Positions 16,556 to 23,355 of a stretch of DNA of 32,045 bases are shown here, piece after piece. Positions within the stretch are counted from its first letter, which is position 1. Every line of letters begins with the position of its first letter. Origin of the DNA: Vicinamibacteria bacterium (GTDB lineage Bacteria; Acidobacteriota; Vicinamibacteria; Vicinamibacterales; UBA8438); contig JAJEFC010000008.1 of assembly GCA_022820675.1 (NCBI GenBank), positions 1 to 32,045 of the forward strand, read 5' to 3'. A model generated the notes under the pieces. It had not been told where the DNA came from. It made no database searches and saw only the letters and a program-made list of their open reading frames with translations. A program made the translations under genes and the position numbers.

Positions 16556-17064
16556 TACCCCGACTTCGCCGGGACCACGTCGAGGGTGTAGTCGAGCATC
16601 CGCTCGCCGTCGAAGATCCAGCGGCCGGCGAACCGCCGGCCCGCGACGATCAGCGGCAGCCAGTGACGGTCGTCCTCCCACATCTCGTCGAAGGGAATCG
16701 CGTCGACGTCGAACCAGAGGGGCGCCGCCTCGTCGGTCTCCACCGGCTCGCCGTCGACGTCCGCCGCGCGGTACACGCGGACGAACGTCGAGTAGCCGTC
16801 GACGAACTGGAAGCAGTGCTGACCGAGCCGGACGAGGCCGAGCGGGGTCACCCCGAGCTCCTCGCGCATCTCGCGGACGGCGCAGTCGTCGAAGGATTCG
16901 CCCGGCTCGCGCCGGCCGCCGGGGCCGTTGATCTTGCCGGCCCCGAGCCCGCGCTTCTTGCGGATCAGCAGGATGCGCCGGTCCTGGACGACGAAGACGA
17001 GCGTCGCGGGGTCGACGGCCCGCCACGACGTCCAGTCGATCTCCCGCACGCGGCGCGCCGTCAT
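16552..17064 (-). CDS. Nudix hydrolase, MTH1-like (8-oxo-dGTP diphosphatase type)
   Basis: Enzymes of this type hydrolyse oxidised purine nucleoside triphosphates to keep them out of DNA. The 170-residue protein has a complete Nudix box from GRREPGESFDDC to VREMREELGV. The preceding LLIRKKRGLGAGKINGPGG is strikingly like MTH1/NUDT1. The WEDDRHWLPLI segment matches the MTH1 'WPDD' region, whose acidic residues contact the damaged base. A GGGGAG sequence lies about ten bases before the ATG. The stop overlaps that of the small membrane ORF on the other strand. The substrate assignment is by similarity of motifs. Confidence 0.88.
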   Translation of the reverse strand: MTARRVREIDWTSWRAVDPATLVFVVQDRRILLIRKKRGLGAGKINGPGGRREPGESFDDCAVREMREELGVTPLGLVRLGQHCFQFVDGYSTFVRVYRAADVDGEPVETDEAAPLWFDVDAIPFDEMWEDDRHWLPLIVAGRRFAGRWIFDGERMLDYTLDVVPAKSGY

Positions 17065-17104
17065 CCCGCGAGCTCCCCGCCGCCGTCCGGGGCCCCTGAC
17101 GACC

Positions 17105-17189
17105 AGCCCGCCCGTCGTCGCCTACGGCTCCGCTCGGCGCCCAACCGACCCTCCCGGAGTCCGCCCCGTTCCACGGCGCAGACTCCTGT
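17105..17189 (-). repeat. Gene-end module M2, overlapping the 3' end of the IMPase gene
   Basis: Read on the minus strand this is a hairpin (GGAGTCTGCGCCGT, GGA, ACGGGGCGGACTCC) followed by the tail GGTTGGGCGCCGAGCGGAGCC, here written in parts: GGTTGGGCGCC, then GAGCGGAGCC, then GTAGGCGACGA. The IMPase reading frame runs through the hairpin and stops at TAG inside the tail (17122-17124). Confidence 0.82.
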
Positions 17190-17970
17190 CCGCGATGATC
17201 CGGAGCATCTCGTCGTGAATCCGCCCGTTCGAGGCGACGATCTCGTCGCCGTGGGTGTCGAACGCGCCGCCGTCGAACCGAGACAGCCGCCCCCCCGCCT
17301 CCTCGACCACGAGGCTGGCCGCCGACATGTCCCAGGGGTGCAGGCGCTGCTCCCAGAAGCCGTCGAACCGCCCCGCCGCCAGGTAGCACAGGTCGAGGGC
17401 GGCGGAGCCGAGCCGCCGCACCGCGCGCGCCCGCGCGACGAAGGCGCCGAAGAGCCCGACCAGATCGTCCACGTTGGCGTGCACGTCGTAGGGAAAACCG
17501 GTGCAGAGCATCGCGTCGAGCACCGATCCGGTGTCGGACACCCGCAGGGGGGCGTCGTTCAACCGGGCCCCGGCGCCCCGTCGGGCGGTGAACAGCTCCC
17601 GCCGCGTGGGGTCGTAGACGGCCGCCACGACCGGCCGCCGGTCCACTTCCAGCGCCAGGCAGGAGCAGAAGATGGGCAGGCCGTGCGCGAAGTTGACGGT
17701 GCCGTCGAGCGGGTCGAAGACCCACTGGTGGCGGGCCGACGCCCGCCCGGGGTCGTTCCCGAGCTCCTCCGCCAGCACCTCGTGTTCCGGAAAGCGCTCG
17801 GCGATGACGGCGCGGCCCATCCGCTCGACCTCGACGTCGATGGCGGTGACGAGGTCGATCGCGCCCTTCTTGCGGACGTGGAGATTGCCGCCGAGGCGGT
17901 CGAGCTGGATCTCGCCGGCGCGCCGCACGATCTCGACGGCGGTGGCCAGCCACGTGGAAGGGTGCGCCAT
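17122..17970 (-). CDS. Inositol monophosphatase family protein
   Basis: These Mg-dependent phosphatases act on inositol phosphate, PAP/CysQ-type or sugar bisphosphate substrates. The 282-residue protein has the metal-binding set: Glu in AEELG, DPLDGTVNF (the hallmark DPxDGT) and the C-terminal WDMSAASLVVEEAGG. The natural end of the family falls at about SNGRIHDEMLRIIADR. The last 20 or so residues (from about RRGTGRTPGG to GRRAEP) are encoded by the gene-end module, whose TAG serves as stop. The Arg-rich tail is therefore probably an acquired extension. The start ATG at 17970 has no clear Shine-Dalgarno site. The substrate cannot be decided from sequence. Confidence 0.9.
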   Translation of the reverse strand: MAHPSTWLATAVEIVRRAGEIQLDRLGGNLHVRKKGAIDLVTAIDVEVERMGRAVIAERFPEHEVLAEELGNDPGRASARHQWVFDPLDGTVNFAHGLPIFCSCLALEVDRRPVVAAVYDPTRRELFTARRGAGARLNDAPLRVSDTGSVLDAMLCTGFPYDVHANVDDLVGLFGAFVARARAVRRLGSAALDLCYLAAGRFDGFWEQRLHPWDMSAASLVVEEAGGRLSRFDGGAFDTHGDEIVASNGRIHDEMLRIIADRSLRRGTGRTPGGSVGRRAEP

Positions 17971-18217
17971 GTCGTCAGGCAGAAGGCGGTTCGTGGGGTG
18001 CGGCGCGTCGAGCGCCGCCTCGGGGCCGCGGTCCGGGGACGGGCAACCAGTGTGCAGTCCCCGAAATGCGTATCACGACGGATGTCACCCGTGCCGATGC
18101 CGACGCCGGACTGAGACACGGTGTTTCCCGGACGACGCGCGTAGACGACGGGAACCGCATGAGCTTGCGTGAGCGCAGAATCATGTTGCGAATCTGCGAG
18201 ACGCCACACCAGGGTCG

Positions 18218-18670
18218 CTAGGGAGCCGATTCCCGGGAGACCGCCAGGGTCTTCACCATCACCACCTCCATGCCCCCCTCCGGCGCCCGCCGGATGCGCA
18301 CGTCGTCCATGAGGCTGCGCATGAAGAAGACGCCCCGGCCGCTCGACTTCAGCAGGTTCTCGGGGGCGAGGGGATCGGCGATCTCGACCGGATCGAAGCC
18401 GTCGCCCTGATCGACGACCCTGACCGTGAGGCGCTTCGGCTCCGCCGGCGGCGCCAGCCCGAACTCGACGGTGACGAGCTTGTCCTCGATGTCCTGGTTC
18501 CCGTGCTTGATGGCGTTGATCACGGACTCGCGGACGGCCACCCCGATCCAGTGAATCGAATCGCCGTCGAAGCCGACGATCTTCCCCAGCTCGTCGCTGA
18601 CGACCTGGACGAAGTCCACCATGTCGAAGTGACTGCGGAACGTCAGACGAACGACGGGGTCGCTGGTCAT
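18218..18670 (-). CDS. RsbW-like anti-sigma factor / Ser-Thr kinase (HATPase)
   Basis: This is a 150-residue single-domain GHKL ATPase of the RsbW/SpoIIAB type, which binds sigma factors or phosphorylates STAS antagonists. The N-box (ESVINAIKHGN), G1 box (VVDQGDGFD) and G2-like segment (GRGVFFMRSLMDDV) are present in order. The start at 18670 (MTSDPVVRLTFRSHF) is supported by an ATGA overlap with the upstream 66-residue ORF. No sigma factor, STAS protein or PP2C phosphatase gene is adjacent, so partners must be elsewhere. The region encoding its first 20 or so codons, and the sequence just upstream, is duplicated in tandem (see repeat entry). Confidence 0.9.
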   Translation of the reverse strand: MTSDPVVRLTFRSHFDMVDFVQVVSDELGKIVGFDGDSIHWIGVAVRESVINAIKHGNQDIEDKLVTVEFGLAPPAEPKRLTVRVVDQGDGFDPVEIADPLAPENLLKSSGRGVFFMRSLMDDVRIRRAPEGGMEVVMVKTLAVSRESAP

Positions 18671-19001
18671 GCGGCTGTGTCCCGGTCGGGATGAACGGTT
18701 CCCCCCGGCTCTCGCCGCGCGCGCCCGGGAGGCCGGGCCCCCATGGTCCGCGGCAGGAGACGCGCCGCCCCGGCCGCGCTCCCGGCATCGGGCGCGACGA
18801 CGCAGACGAAGGCCACCATGTCGAAGTGACTGCGGAACGTCAGACGAACGACGGGGTCGCTGATCATGCGGCTGTGTCCCGGTCGGGATGAACGGTTCCC
18901 CCCGGCTCTCGCCGCGCGCGCCCGGGACGCCGAACCCCCATGGTCCGCGGCCGGAGACGCGCCGCCCCGGCCGCGCTCCCGGCATCGGGTGCGGCGACGC
19001 A
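18608..19001 (-). repeat. 197-bp tandem duplication covering the anti-sigma gene start
   Basis: Positions 18608-18804 and 18805-19001 are direct repeats at an offset of 197 bp, with about 8 differences by eye. Each unit holds, on the minus strand, a stretch coding APDAGSAAGAAR through HPDRDTAA, an ATGA overlap and then the first two dozen codons of the anti-sigma gene. Because 197 is not a multiple of three, each copy's ORF ends at the next ATGA. Confidence 0.9.
18667..18867 (-). pseudogene. Truncated anti-sigma 5' copy, chimeric 66-residue ORF
   Basis: This ORF starts MISDPVVRLTFRSHFDMVAF, nearly identical to the start of the intact anti-sigma protein. After about 23 codons it passes into the duplicated leader (APDAGSAAG to HPDRDTAA) and stops at the ATGA where the intact gene begins. 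It lacks all ATP-binding boxes and cannot be a working kinase. It may be a decayed duplicate, or it may act only by coupling translation into the real gene. Confidence 0.6.
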
Positions 19002-19013
19002 AGTGCGTAACAT
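18864..19013 (-). CDS. Possible 49-residue leader ORF upstream of the anti-sigma copies
   Basis: An ORF starting MLRTCVAAPDAGSAAG and ending HPDRDTAA stops in an ATGA overlap with the chimeric ORF. It may be the remnant 3' end of a gene that once preceded the anti-sigma gene, or a small leader peptide. A -10-like TATGTT lies right at its start on the minus strand. Nothing in the peptide is recognisable, so its reality is uncertain. Confidence 0.25.
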   Translation of the reverse strand: MLRTCVAAPDAGSAAGAARLRPRTMGVRRPGRARREPGGTVHPDRDTAA

Positions 19014-19082
19014 ACTGTCGCTCCCGGCCCGGCGCAAGACCGGGCGTGCGGCGAACCTCCCGGCGCACCCCGATCGCGCCCC

Positions 19083-19091
19083 TGATATAGT
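19083..19091 (+). promoter_or_regulatory. Extended -10 promoter of aroA, leaderless arrangement
   Basis: TGATATAGT is an extended -10 (TG, one base, TATAGT at 19086-19091). The aroA ATG follows after seven bases, so a transcript starting at the usual distance would begin at or next to the start codon. No Shine-Dalgarno sequence is present, which fits a leaderless mRNA. Confidence 0.5.
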
Positions 19092-19098
19092 GCTGGCG

Positions 19099-20421
19099 AT
19101 GTCGTCCGTCGTCGTGCAACCCGCCGCCCGTGTCCGTGGCCGCGTCCCGGTACCCGGCGACAAGTCCATCTCGCACCGCTACGCGCTGCTCGCCGCGCTG
19201 GCGCAGGGCCGGTCGACCATCGACGGCTACGCGCCGGGCGCAGACTGCGCCTCCACCCTGGCGTGCCTCCGCGCGCTCGGGGTCCGCGTGGAGGGACCCC
19301 GGCCGGCCGGCGGGGCGGGCGGGCGGCCGGTCGTGACCGTCGACGGCCGCGGCGTCGGCGGATTCGGAGCGCCGGCGGGACCCCTGGATGCCGGCAACTC
19401 CGGCACGACCCTCAGGCTGCTGTCCGGCGCGCTCGCCGGCCATCGGTTCACCAGCGTCATCACCGGGGACCGCTCGCTCCGCCGCCGGCCGATGCGCCGG
19501 ATCATCGAGCCCCTCTCGCGGATGGGGGCGCGGGTGACGGGAGACGGGGACCGCCCGCCCCTCACCATCGCCGGCTCGCGGCTCGAGGGCATCGACTACA
19601 CGCCGCCGGTCCCGAGCGCCCAGGTCAAGAGCGCGGTGCTCCTGGCCGGGCTCCACGCGTCGGGCGAGACCACGGTGAGAGAGAGCGCCGCCACCCGGAA
19701 CCATACGGAGCTGGCCCTCCCCATGTTCGGCGCCGAGCTGCGCGAGGTCGACGGCGGCGTCACCCTGCGGGGCGGGCAGCGCCTGCGCGCGGCCGGGCTG
19801 ACCGTGCCCGGCGACCTGTCGTCCGCCGCGTTCTGGGCGACCGCCGCCGCCGCCCTTCCCGGCTCGGACGTCACCCTCGAGGACGTGGGGCTCAATCCCA
19901 CCCGCACGGGCATACTCGCCTGGCTCCAACGGGCGGGGGCGGTCGTGGACCTGCTGGAGGTCATCGAGGGCGCCGGCGAGCGGCGGGGCTCCATCCGGGT
20001 CCGCCACGGCGGCAACCGCGCGCTCACGGTGGGACCCGCGGACGTGCCGGGGCTCATCGACGAGCTGCCGGTGCTGGCCGCGCTGGCCACGCATGGCGGC
20101 GAGCTGCACGTGACCGGCGCCGGCGAGCTGCGGCACAAGGAGAGCGACCGCATCAGCGCGCTGGCCGACGGGCTGCGCGCGCTGGGAGGACACGTCGAGG
20201 AGACGGCGGACGGCTTCCACGTCGCCGGCGCCCCGCCGCTCCGGGGCGGCGAGGCCGACGCGGCCGGCGACCACCGGCTCGCGATGGCGTTCGCCGTCGC
20301 CGCCCTCGGCGCCCGGCAGCCGAGCCGAATCCGCAACGCCGAGGCCGTCGACGTGTCCTACCCCGGCTTCTTCGACGTGTTGGCATCCCTCTGCGTCACC
20401 AGGCAGGAGTCCGTCCCGTAA
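19099..20421 (+). CDS. aroA: 3-phosphoshikimate 1-carboxyvinyltransferase (EPSP synthase)
   Basis: AroA joins PEP to shikimate 3-phosphate, the sixth step of the shikimate pathway. The 440-residue protein has the expected motifs: PGDKSISHRYALLAAL at the N-terminus, LDAGNSGTTLRLLSGAL, PSAQVKSAVLLAGL, LRHKESDRI and GDHRLAMAFAV near the C-terminus. The ATG at 19099 is preceded by an extended -10 box rather than a ribosome binding site. The last residues (QESVP) and the TAA stop lie in the left arm and loop of a gene-end module hairpin. The next gene is aroK, so two shikimate steps lie together, separated by a repeat array. Confidence 0.96.
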   Translation: MSSVVVQPAARVRGRVPVPGDKSISHRYALLAALAQGRSTIDGYAPGADCASTLACLRALGVRVEGPRPAGGAGGRPVVTVDGRGVGGFGAPAGPLDAGNSGTTLRLLSGALAGHRFTSVITGDRSLRRRPMRRIIEPLSRMGARVTGDGDRPPLTIAGSRLEGIDYTPPVPSAQVKSAVLLAGLHASGETTVRESAATRNHTELALPMFGAELREVDGGVTLRGGQRLRAAGLTVPGDLSSAAFWATAAAALPGSDVTLEDVGLNPTRTGILAWLQRAGAVVDLLEVIEGAGERRGSIRVRHGGNRALTVGPADVPGLIDELPVLAALATHGGELHVTGAGELRHKESDRISALADGLRALGGHVEETADGFHVAGAPPLRGGEADAAGDHRLAMAFAVAALGARQPSRIRNAEAVDVSYPGFFDVLASLCVTRQESVP

Positions 20422-20655
20422 ACAGCGCGGACTCCTGTAGGATTGGCTGGGTGCCGGGCGGAGTCGCCACGCCGACGATTGCAGGGCGAGGAGTCCGCCC
20501 CAGGAGACGGCGCGGACTGCAGGATTGGCTGGGCGCGACCCGGAGCCGCCAGGCGACGATGGCGGGCGAGGAGTCCGCGCCGTGAACGGCACCGACTCCT
20601 GCGGGACCGGCTGGGCGCCGAGCGGAGCCGCCAGGCGACGATTGGAGGGCGAGCC
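20404..20655 (+). repeat. Gene-end module M3, three tandem copies between aroA and aroK
   Basis: Three units of about 80 bp follow one another. Each begins with a hairpin, for example CAGGAGTCCG at 20404-20413 pairing with CGGACTCCTG at 20428-20437, and AGGAGTCCGCGCCGT at 20569-20583 facing ACGGCACCGACTCCT at 20586-20600. The tail of each unit has the core GATTGGCTGGG, then GCGGAGCCGCCAGGCGACGA. The aroA stop codon lies in the loop of the first hairpin. The array points in the direction of transcription and ends about 35 bp before aroK. Confidence 0.85.
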
Positions 20656-20689
20656 GCCCCCGGTTCCGGCCCGGACGCGGCGTCTGCCG

Positions 20690-21187
20690 ATGCGCACTGA
20701 CAAGATCTACCTGGTGGGGTTCATGGGCGCGGGCAAGAGCAGCGTGGCCGGCGCCCTCGGCGGGAGGCTGGGTTGGCGCGTCGAGGACATCGACGACCTC
20801 GTCGAGCGGCGCGAGCGCATGACCGTGGCCGACATCTTCTCGCGACGCGGAGAGGCCTACTTCCGCCGCGTGGAACGGTCGGTGCTGGCCGCCCAGGTCC
20901 CGGTGCGGCACGCGGTGGTCGCGACCGGCGGGGGCACCTACGCGGACCCCGCCAACCGTTCCCTGATCGACCGCGACGGCGTCTCGATCTGGCTTGATGT
21001 ATCCTTGACGCAGGTGATCGAGCGATTGCCGAGTGACGGAAGACGACCGCTGGCCGCCGATCGAGCGGGCATGACGCGACTTTTTCGCGACCGGCAGGCC
21101 GCCTACCGGCGCGCCCACGTCCGGCTGGACGCCGGCGCGCCGGTCGGAGAGATCGTCGAGCGGATCATCGACCGGCTGGACATGTAG
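20690..21187 (+). CDS. aroK: Shikimate kinase
   Basis: AroK phosphorylates shikimate with ATP, the step before AroA. The protein is 165 residues, a normal length. It has the Walker A motif VGFMGAGKSSVAGAL, the shikimate-binding Asp in EDIDDLVE, the RGEAYFRRVE helix and the ATGGGTYADP loop, and RRPLA marks the lid region. The start at 20690 (MRTDKIYLVGF) fits the family. No Shine-Dalgarno site is visible, and the repeat array ends shortly upstream, so transcription may be separate from aroA. Confidence 0.94.
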   Translation: MRTDKIYLVGFMGAGKSSVAGALGGRLGWRVEDIDDLVERRERMTVADIFSRRGEAYFRRVERSVLAAQVPVRHAVVATGGGTYADPANRSLIDRDGVSIWLDVSLTQVIERLPSDGRRPLAADRAGMTRLFRDRQAAYRRAHVRLDAGAPVGEIVERIIDRLDM

Positions 21188-21298
21188 CCGGCCGACCTGG
21201 CGGGCAGCCGACCGGCTCCACGACCGGCACCCGCGGTGAGGCCGCGCGTCGCGCCTGGACCGACGAGGCGCGTCCGCGGCGAGGCGGGGCCGTTCCCG

Positions 21299-22048
21299 AT
21301 GCGCTTCCTGATTCTCAGCGACATACACGGCAACATCGACGCTCTCGACGCGGTACTCGCCCGCTCGCCGCCCGAGTCCTACGACCGCCTGCTGGTACTG
21401 GGCGATCTGGTCGGCTACTGCGCGAACCCGAACGAGGTCGTCGAGCGCATCTTCCAGCTCGAGCCGGACGTCGTCATCCGGGGCAACCACGACAAGTTCT
21501 CGGCCGGGGTGACGGAGCCCGACGACTTCCGCCGCGTGGCGGCGGAGGCGGCGCGCTGGACCCACCGGGCCCTCACTCCCGAGAACCGGGAGCGGGTGGC
21601 GGCGCTGCCGGCGGGACCGAAGCGGGTGAACCGCGAGATAGAGGTGTGTCACGGCGCGCCGTCGGACGAGGACACCTACATCGCGGACGAGGAGGACGCG
21701 ATGCGGGCCTTCGAGGCCTCGCGGCGCCCCATCTGCTTCTTCGGCCACACCCACGTGCCGGTGGCCTACGTGCAGCGGGGATCGGACGTGGCGGCGACCC
21801 ACCCCATACCCGGCGGTCCCGACACCACCGTCATCGACGTCGACAAGAAGTGGCGATACCTCGTGAACCCGGGCTCGGTGGGACAACCCCGCGACACCGA
21901 CTCGCGGGCGTCCTACGCGGTCTACGACTCGAGGAAGCCGAGCATCGAGCTCCGGCGCGTGCCCTATCGCATCGACCTCGCGCAACAACGCATCACCGAG
22001 GTGGGGCTTCCCGAGAGCCTCGCCTTCAGGCTCGGCCTGGGTCGATAG
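21299..22048 (+). CDS. Metallophosphoesterase (calcineurin-like, YfcE-type fold)
   Basis: This 249-residue protein has the full set of dinuclear metal motifs: SDIHGN, GDLVGY, GNHD, a later His in EVCHGAPSDED, and GHTHVP. Family members are phosphodiesterases or phosphatases. The long acidic insert and the C-terminal region are not diagnostic of a substrate. The start at 21299 (MRFLILSDIHGNIDAL) is the natural one. A gene-end module follows three bases after the TAG stop. It lies between aroK and the convergent ccm operon. Confidence 0.9.
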   Translation: MRFLILSDIHGNIDALDAVLARSPPESYDRLLVLGDLVGYCANPNEVVERIFQLEPDVVIRGNHDKFSAGVTEPDDFRRVAAEAARWTHRALTPENRERVAALPAGPKRVNREIEVCHGAPSDEDTYIADEEDAMRAFEASRRPICFFGHTHVPVAYVQRGSDVAATHPIPGGPDTTVIDVDKKWRYLVNPGSVGQPRDTDSRASYAVYDSRKPSIELRRVPYRIDLAQQRITEVGLPESLAFRLGLGR

Positions 22049-22050
22049 AG

Positions 22051-22135
22051 GGAGTCTGCGCCGTGGAACGGCCTGGACTCCTGGAGGGTTCGTTTCGCCA
22101 AGCCGAGCCGCAGGTGGCGGTTGGCGGACAACCGG
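22051..22135 (+). repeat. Gene-end module M4 behind the metallophosphoesterase gene
   Basis: Two bases after the stop codon comes GGAGTCTGCGCCGT, GGA, ACGGCCTGGACTCC, a hairpin of the module family. A diverged tail (GGAGGGTTCGTTTCGCC, then AAGCCGAGCCGCAGG) follows. It has the same orientation as the upstream gene. It lies between convergent transcripts, a fitting place for a terminator, although no T-run follows. Confidence 0.72.
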
Positions 22136-22148
22136 CCGGCCGCGCCCC

Positions 22149-22331
22149 TCACCGCCCTCGGGAAGGCGCCGGGGGTCGCGCCTCCCGGGCCTTTTTCCGG
22201 GCGGCGCGCTCTTCGCGGCGCCGCAGCTCCGCCGCGTAGGCGTCGGCGGCGGCGCGGGACCCGAGGATCCAGCCGATCACCAGCCCCAGCAGCAGGATGG
22301 CGGGGATGTAGACGAAGTGTCCGGCGGGCAT
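22149..22331 (-). CDS. Small single-pass membrane protein at the end of the ccm operon
   Basis: This 60-residue protein has one transmembrane helix near the N-terminus (FVYIPAILLLGLVIGWILG). A highly charged Arg/Lys/Glu helix follows (ELRRREERAARKKARE), probably cytoplasmic and coiled-coil-like, then a Pro-rich end. It starts 14 bp after the ccmD-like gene, so it is the last gene of the ccm operon. I do not recognise a named family. The layout recalls small accessory subunits such as CcmD, and a helper role in the heme export complex is only inference. Confidence 0.65.
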   Translation of the reverse strand: MPAGHFVYIPAILLLGLVIGWILGSRAAADAYAAELRRREERAARKKAREARPPAPSRGR

Positions 22332-22345
22332 CGTCGAGGGAGGCC

Positions 22346-22684
22346 TCAACCGTCGTCCCGGTCTCCGATGCGGCGGTTCGCGTCGGCGAGCTCGGCCTCG
22401 ACGGCGCCCAGCCGCTGCCAGATCGTCCAGAGGTAGCCGATGGCGATCGCCCAGACGACGGCATAGGCGCCGGCCACGAGGGGCGCCGCCGGCATCTGGT
22501 CCTCCGGCGGAATGTCGCCCATCGGCACGAAGCCGTCCTGGGCCGCGGTCGTGGCGGGCTGGGCCGCATCGAGCACCGCCATGCCCGCCGCCGCGCCGAC
22601 GACCAGTCCCAGCGCCAGCACCCGGGACGCACCCCATCGGGACGCCGCCCGCCGCCACGCGCCACGCAGACGCAGAATCCCCAC
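22346..22684 (-). CDS. ccmD: CcmD-like small membrane protein with N-terminal extension
   Basis: CcmD is a small membrane subunit needed to release holo-CcmE from the CcmABCD complex. This 112-residue protein ends with a CcmD-like helix and charged tail (LVAGAYAVVWAIAIGYLW, then RLGAVEAELADANRR). Unlike the usual 50-70-residue CcmD, it has an extra N-terminal hydrophobic helix (VLALGLVVGAAAGMAVL). The GTG start at 22684 overlaps the ccmC stop by one base (TAGTG) and has GGAGGAGG just upstream, inside ccmC. The name rests on position and layout more than on sequence. Confidence 0.65.
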   Translation of the reverse strand: MGILRLRGAWRRAASRWGASRVLALGLVVGAAAGMAVLDAAQPATTAAQDGFVPMGDIPPEDQMPAAPLVAGAYAVVWAIAIGYLWTIWQRLGAVEAELADANRRIGDRDDG

Positions 22685-23355
22685 TAGTCCTCCTCCAACG
22701 CCAGGTACAGGCGATCGAGCGCCGCCCGCTGCTCTTCCAGCCGGGTCCGGGCCGCGAGCAGCGCCATGCACAGCGCGATGAACCCGACGAACGACCACCA
22801 GAGCGGGAGCCCGAAGTCGACCGGGAGCGTGGGCACCACGGAGGTGCGGGGATGCACCGTGCGCCAGATCTCGGTCGAGACGTACAGGAACGGCACGTTG
22901 GCCATGGCGAAGATGCCCACTCCCGCCGCGAGCCGATCGGAGCCGGCCCCGCCGTACTGGCGCAGGAGCAGGTAGGCGACCAGGATCAGCTCCAGGATCA
23001 CCGCCATCGTCAACCGGGCGTCCCACTGCCACCACACCCCCCAGGCCTTGATCCCCCACAGGGGCCCGGTGATAAGCCCCATCAGCCCGAACACCACCGC
23101 CAGCTCGGCCGCGGCGACGGCGAGGCGGTCGGCGGCCGGCTTCCCCCGGAACAGGTACTGCACGCTCGCGATGCCGAGCACGAAGACGGCGAGGAACATC
23201 GCCATCCACGCCGGGAAGTGGAAGTAGAAGATCTTCTGGACCAGCCCCATCGTCGATTCGTAGGGGGCGCGGATGATGACGATGGGGGCGGTGACCAGGA
23301 AGAAGGCCGACAGGCCCGCGAGCACCGGAAAGAGGCGTCGGTTCATCGCTGTCAT
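22684..23355 (-). CDS. ccmC: CcmC, heme exporter subunit with WWD domain
   Basis: CcmC is a member of the heme-handling protein family that loads heme onto the chaperone CcmE in the periplasm. The 223-residue protein has six predicted transmembrane helices and the tryptophan-rich signature GIKAWGVWWQWDARLTM at about residues 100-117. Conserved histidines are present in IFYFHFPAW and in RTVHPRTS. The start (MTAMNRRLFPV) at 23355 overlaps the ccmB stop in ATGA, so the two are translationally coupled. Confidence 0.95.
   Translation of the reverse strand: MTAMNRRLFPVLAGLSAFFLVTAPIVIIRAPYESTMGLVQKIFYFHFPAWMAMFLAVFVLGIASVQYLFRGKPAADRLAVAAAELAVVFGLMGLITGPLWGIKAWGVWWQWDARLTMAVILELILVAYLLLRQYGGAGSDRLAAGVGIFAMANVPFLYVSTEIWRTVHPRTSVVPTLPVDFGLPLWWSFVGFIALCMALLAARTRLEEQRAALDRLYLALEED

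Noticed and set aside
17971..18217. Gap between IMPase and anti-sigma genes searched for an RNA gene or small ORF
   Set aside because: The minus-strand frame at 17975-18184 has no family resemblance or ribosome binding site, and no tRNA-like fold was seen.
20404..20655. Three regularly spaced repeats considered as a CRISPR array
   Set aside because: The copies are contiguous units without unique spacers, they occur also singly at gene ends, and no cas gene is near.
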